DNA from: an uncultured Chthoniobacterales bacterium
GTDB taxonomy: Bacteria > Verrucomicrobiota > Verrucomicrobiia > Chthoniobacterales > UBA10450
Assembly: GCA_955652155.1 (NCBI GenBank)
Contig: CATPAT010000178.1
Coordinates: 1-8,856 of the forward strand
DNA: 8,856 nt
Direction: 5' to 3'
In this document: one piece after another, positions 6,889-8,856 of the stretch
Position numbering within the stretch: position 1 is the stretch's first letter
Layout: every line of letters starts with the position of its first letter
The notes under the pieces: model-generated
Told to the model about the DNA's origin: nothing
What the model saw: only the letters and a program-made list of their open reading frames with translations
Databases searched by the model: none
Made by a program: the position numbers and the translations under genes

Positions 6889-8856
6889 ATGCCATTTCAG
6901 CTCGAATCCGACTACAAACCTCGTGGCGACCAGGGTCAGGCCATCACCAAGCTGATCAAGTCGGTCGAAGCGGGAAATCGGCACCAGACGCTGCTCGGTG
7001 TTACTGGCTCGGGCAAAACATTCACGATCGCCAACGTCATTCGCGAGTTAAACCGGCCGACCCTGGTGATTTCCCACAACAAAACCCTGGCGGCGCAGCT
7101 TTACTCGGAGTTCAAACAATTCTTCCCCAAAAACGCAGTCGAATATTTCGTCAGCTACTTCGATTACTACCAACCGGAAGCGTACATTCCGCGGACCGAT
7201 ACGTACATCGAGAAGGACTCGTCGATTAACGAAGAGATCGAGCGATTGCGCCTGTCGGCAACCAGTGCACTGCTCACACGGCGCGACACAATCGTGGTCG
7301 CGAGCGTTTCCTGCATCTACGGCGTCACGTCGCCGGAAGATTACGAGCGCATGCTGCTGACGGTAAAACGCGGCCAGCATACGTCGCGCGAAGCGGTGCT
7401 TAGTCGCCTGGTCGATATGCTCTACGAACGCAACGATATCAGTTTCTCGCGGGGCAAATTTCGGGTCCGCGGCGACGTGGTCGAAGTCTATCCCGCGACC
7501 GCCGACGAGGAGGCGGTGCGTTTGGAATTTTTCGGCGACGAAATCGATGCCATCACCCGCTTCGATCCGTTGACGGGTCACGCCCGCGAGTCGCTCAGCA
7601 TCATGACGTTTTTCCCGGCTAAACAATTCGTCACACCTGCCGATAAATTAAACCGCGCGTTGGGCACGATTCGGGAAGAACTCGAACAACGCATTGTCGA
7701 TCTTGAAACGCACAACAAACTTCTCGAAGCGCAACGGCTCCGCCTTCGAACTGAGTACGACCTCGAAATGTTGCAGGAAATGGGTTTTTGCAACGGGATC
7801 GAGAATTATTCGCGGCATTTGTCCGGACGGCCGCCGGGATCGAAGCCGTACACGATCATCGATTTCTTCCCGAAAGATTTCCTGGTGGTGATCGACGAAT
7901 CGCACGCCACCATTCCGCAAATTGGCGGGATGTACGAAGGTGATCGTTCGCGCAAAACCGTGCTGGTGAATTATGGTTTCCGTTTGCCGAGCGCGCTCGA
8001 TAACCGGCCGCTGAATTTCGATGAGTTCATGAAACTGACGAACCAGCTCGTTTACGTGAGCGCGACTCCGGCAGAATTCGAAATCCAAAACAGCATTGTC
8101 GGCAACGAAGAATATTTTCCGCACAAACGGCAACGCATCGGCGCGGATGAGCCGGTTCCGTTCGTATTACCGGGTGAAACTGTGGCGGCGGTCTCAGATC
8201 GTCGATCCAGGGCAAACGGCGCTCGGAGAGCGCCGCTCCAGCAATCTCAGGTCCATATTTCGCGCACAGACGAGCCGGCCGAGAAATTCGAGGTTCGCGA
8301 GCCCGGAGCGCCGCTGGTTGTCGAACAAATCATTCGTCCGACCGGACTTCTCGACCCAAAAATCACGATCAAACCGCTCAAGAACCAGATCGACGATACG
8401 ATCGAGCTTTGCCGGCAACGCGTTGAGAAAGGTGAGCGGGTGCTGATCACAACGTTGACCAAGCGCACCGCCGAAGATCTGGCCGACTATCTCCGAGACG
8501 TCGGATTAAAGGTGCGTTATCTCCACAGCGACATCGACACGATTGAGCGGGTCGAGATTTTGCGCGGCCTGCGCGCGGCTGATTTCGATATTCTCGTCGG
8601 CATCAATTTGCTCCGCGAAGGACTCGATCTTCCCGAAGTCTCGCTCGTCTGCATTCTCGACGCCGACAAGGAAGGCTTTTTGCGCAGCCAGACTTCGTTG
8701 ATCCAAACTGCCGGCCGCGCCGCGCGGCATATCAATGGCGAGGTCGTGCTCTTCGCCGATCAGATCACGAAAAGCATGGAAGCGTTGATCTCGATCTCGG
8801 AATATCGCCGCACGAAACAGATGGAATACAACGAGAAGCACGGGATTACGCCGCAA
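6889..8856 (+). CDS. uvrB: UvrABC excision nuclease subunit B, 5' part with an unusual insertion
   Basis: UvrB is the helicase-like subunit of nucleotide excision repair. It takes damaged DNA from UvrA, checks the lesion and recruits UvrC. The 656 visible codons run off the right edge; the UvrC-binding C terminus is missing. Clear motifs are Walker A GVTGSGKT at 37-44, the DNA-clamping beta-hairpin region SYFDYYQPEAYIPRTDTY at 89-106, DESH at 336-339, SATP (motif III) at 391-394, EQIIRPTGLLDP at 479-490, VGINLLREGLDLPE (motif V) and QTAGRAAR (motif VI) at 606-613. Between SATPAEFE and VVEQIIRPTG, where most UvrB proteins have only a few residues, there are about 75 extra residues (399-476). 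The frame is intact through it. Part of the insertion is a GC-rich palindrome at 8217-8235. The ATG at 6889 gives the normal family N terminus (MPFQLESDYKPRGDQ). No Shine-Dalgarno is visible. The full protein should exceed the usual 660-680 residues. Confidence 0.97.
   Translation, partial: MPFQLESDYKPRGDQGQAITKLIKSVEAGNRHQTLLGVTGSGKTFTIANVIRELNRPTLVISHNKTLAAQLYSEFKQFFPKNAVEYFVSYFDYYQPEAYIPRTDTYIEKDSSINEEIERLRLSATSALLTRRDTIVVASVSCIYGVTSPEDYERMLLTVKRGQHTSREAVLSRLVDMLYERNDISFSRGKFRVRGDVVEVYPATADEEAVRLEFFGDEIDAITRFDPLTGHARESLSIMTFFPAKQFVTPADKLNRALGTIREELEQRIVDLETHNKLLEAQRLRLRTEYDLEMLQEMGFCNGIENYSRHLSGRPPGSKPYTIIDFFPKDFLVVIDESHATIPQIGGMYEGDRSRKTVLVNYGFRLPSALDNRPLNFDEFMKLTNQLVYVSATPAEFEIQNSIVGNEEYFPHKRQRIGADEPVPFVLPGETVAAVSDRRSRANGARRAPLQQSQVHISRTDEPAEKFEVREPGAPLVVEQIIRPTGLLDPKITIKPLKNQIDDTIELCRQRVEKGERVLITTLTKRTAEDLADYLRDVGLKVRYLHSDIDTIERVEILRGLRAADFDILVGINLLREGLDLPEVSLVCILDADKEGFLRSQTSLIQTAGRAARHINGEVVLFADQITKSMEALISISEYRRTKQMEYNEKHGITPQ
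8210..8235. repeat. Palindromic repeat element inside the uvrB reading frame
   Basis: CGGCGCTC at 8217-8224 and GAGCGCCG at 8228-8235 form a perfect eight-base-pair stem around a GGA loop. The stretch 8210-8232 resembles 3088-3111 in the intergenic repeat: both begin GGGCAA and end TCGGAGAGCG, with about 20 of 24 aligned positions equal. It encodes roughly RANGARRAPL in UvrB, an Arg/Ala-rich patch unlike the flanking protein. The true ends of the element are uncertain and could reach from about 8190 to 8255. Confidence 0.55.

Noticed and set aside
7048..7626. A 192-codon open frame on the minus strand
   Set aside because: It lies wholly opposite uvrB, whose plus-strand motifs are unmistakable, and its translation resembles no family.
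8083..8316. A frameshift or pseudogene in uvrB
   Set aside because: Codon-by-codon reading keeps one open frame across the insertion, with intact motifs on both sides.
1..8856. CRISPR array, prophage, transposon, or defence island
   Set aside because: There are no regularly spaced direct repeats and no integrase, transposase or phage-type genes; the genes are housekeeping or signalling types.

Overview
The window (8,856 bases, fairly GC-rich, no RNA genes, no insertion sequence, no CRISPR) looks like ordinary chromosome from a soil or freshwater member of the Verrucomicrobiota, perhaps the Chthoniobacterales/Spartobacteria. This placement is an inference. It rests on the paired membrane TolB-like/TPR proteins, GTG and TTG starts, only one clear Shine-Dalgarno site among the five visible starts, and short dispersed palindromic repeats of a kind I associate with such genomes. 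Six protein genes fill almost the whole window, and no gap exceeds 100 bases.

Layout. Positions 1-3068 hold three plus-strand genes. They are the 3' part of a zinc N-acetylmuramoyl-L-alanine amidase with a Lys/Ser/Arg-rich tail, a bifunctional NAD(P)H-hydrate repair enzyme (nnr) that starts on the base after the amidase stop, and a multi-pass M50 (site-2-protease-like) metalloprotease. Positions 3118-6818 hold two minus-strand paralogues in a translationally coupled pair (GTGA overlap). Each joins an N-terminal membrane module to a TolB-N-like domain and TPR repeats. The protease gene and the second TPR gene converge on a palindromic repeat at 3071-3122. From 6889 to the window end runs uvrB, divergent from the TPR pair and open at the right edge.

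The genes belong to different processes: wall turnover, cofactor repair, membrane proteolysis, probable membrane-linked protein-interaction scaffolds, and nucleotide excision repair. I see no single new pathway. The most notable signal is how small palindromic repeats relate to genes. One copy lies around the first possible start codon of the protease. Another contains the stop codon of a TPR gene. A third related sequence lies in frame inside uvrB, within an insertion of roughly 75 residues at the junction between helicase motif III and the EQIIRPTG segment. This recalls the palindromic elements inserted in Rickettsia proteins.
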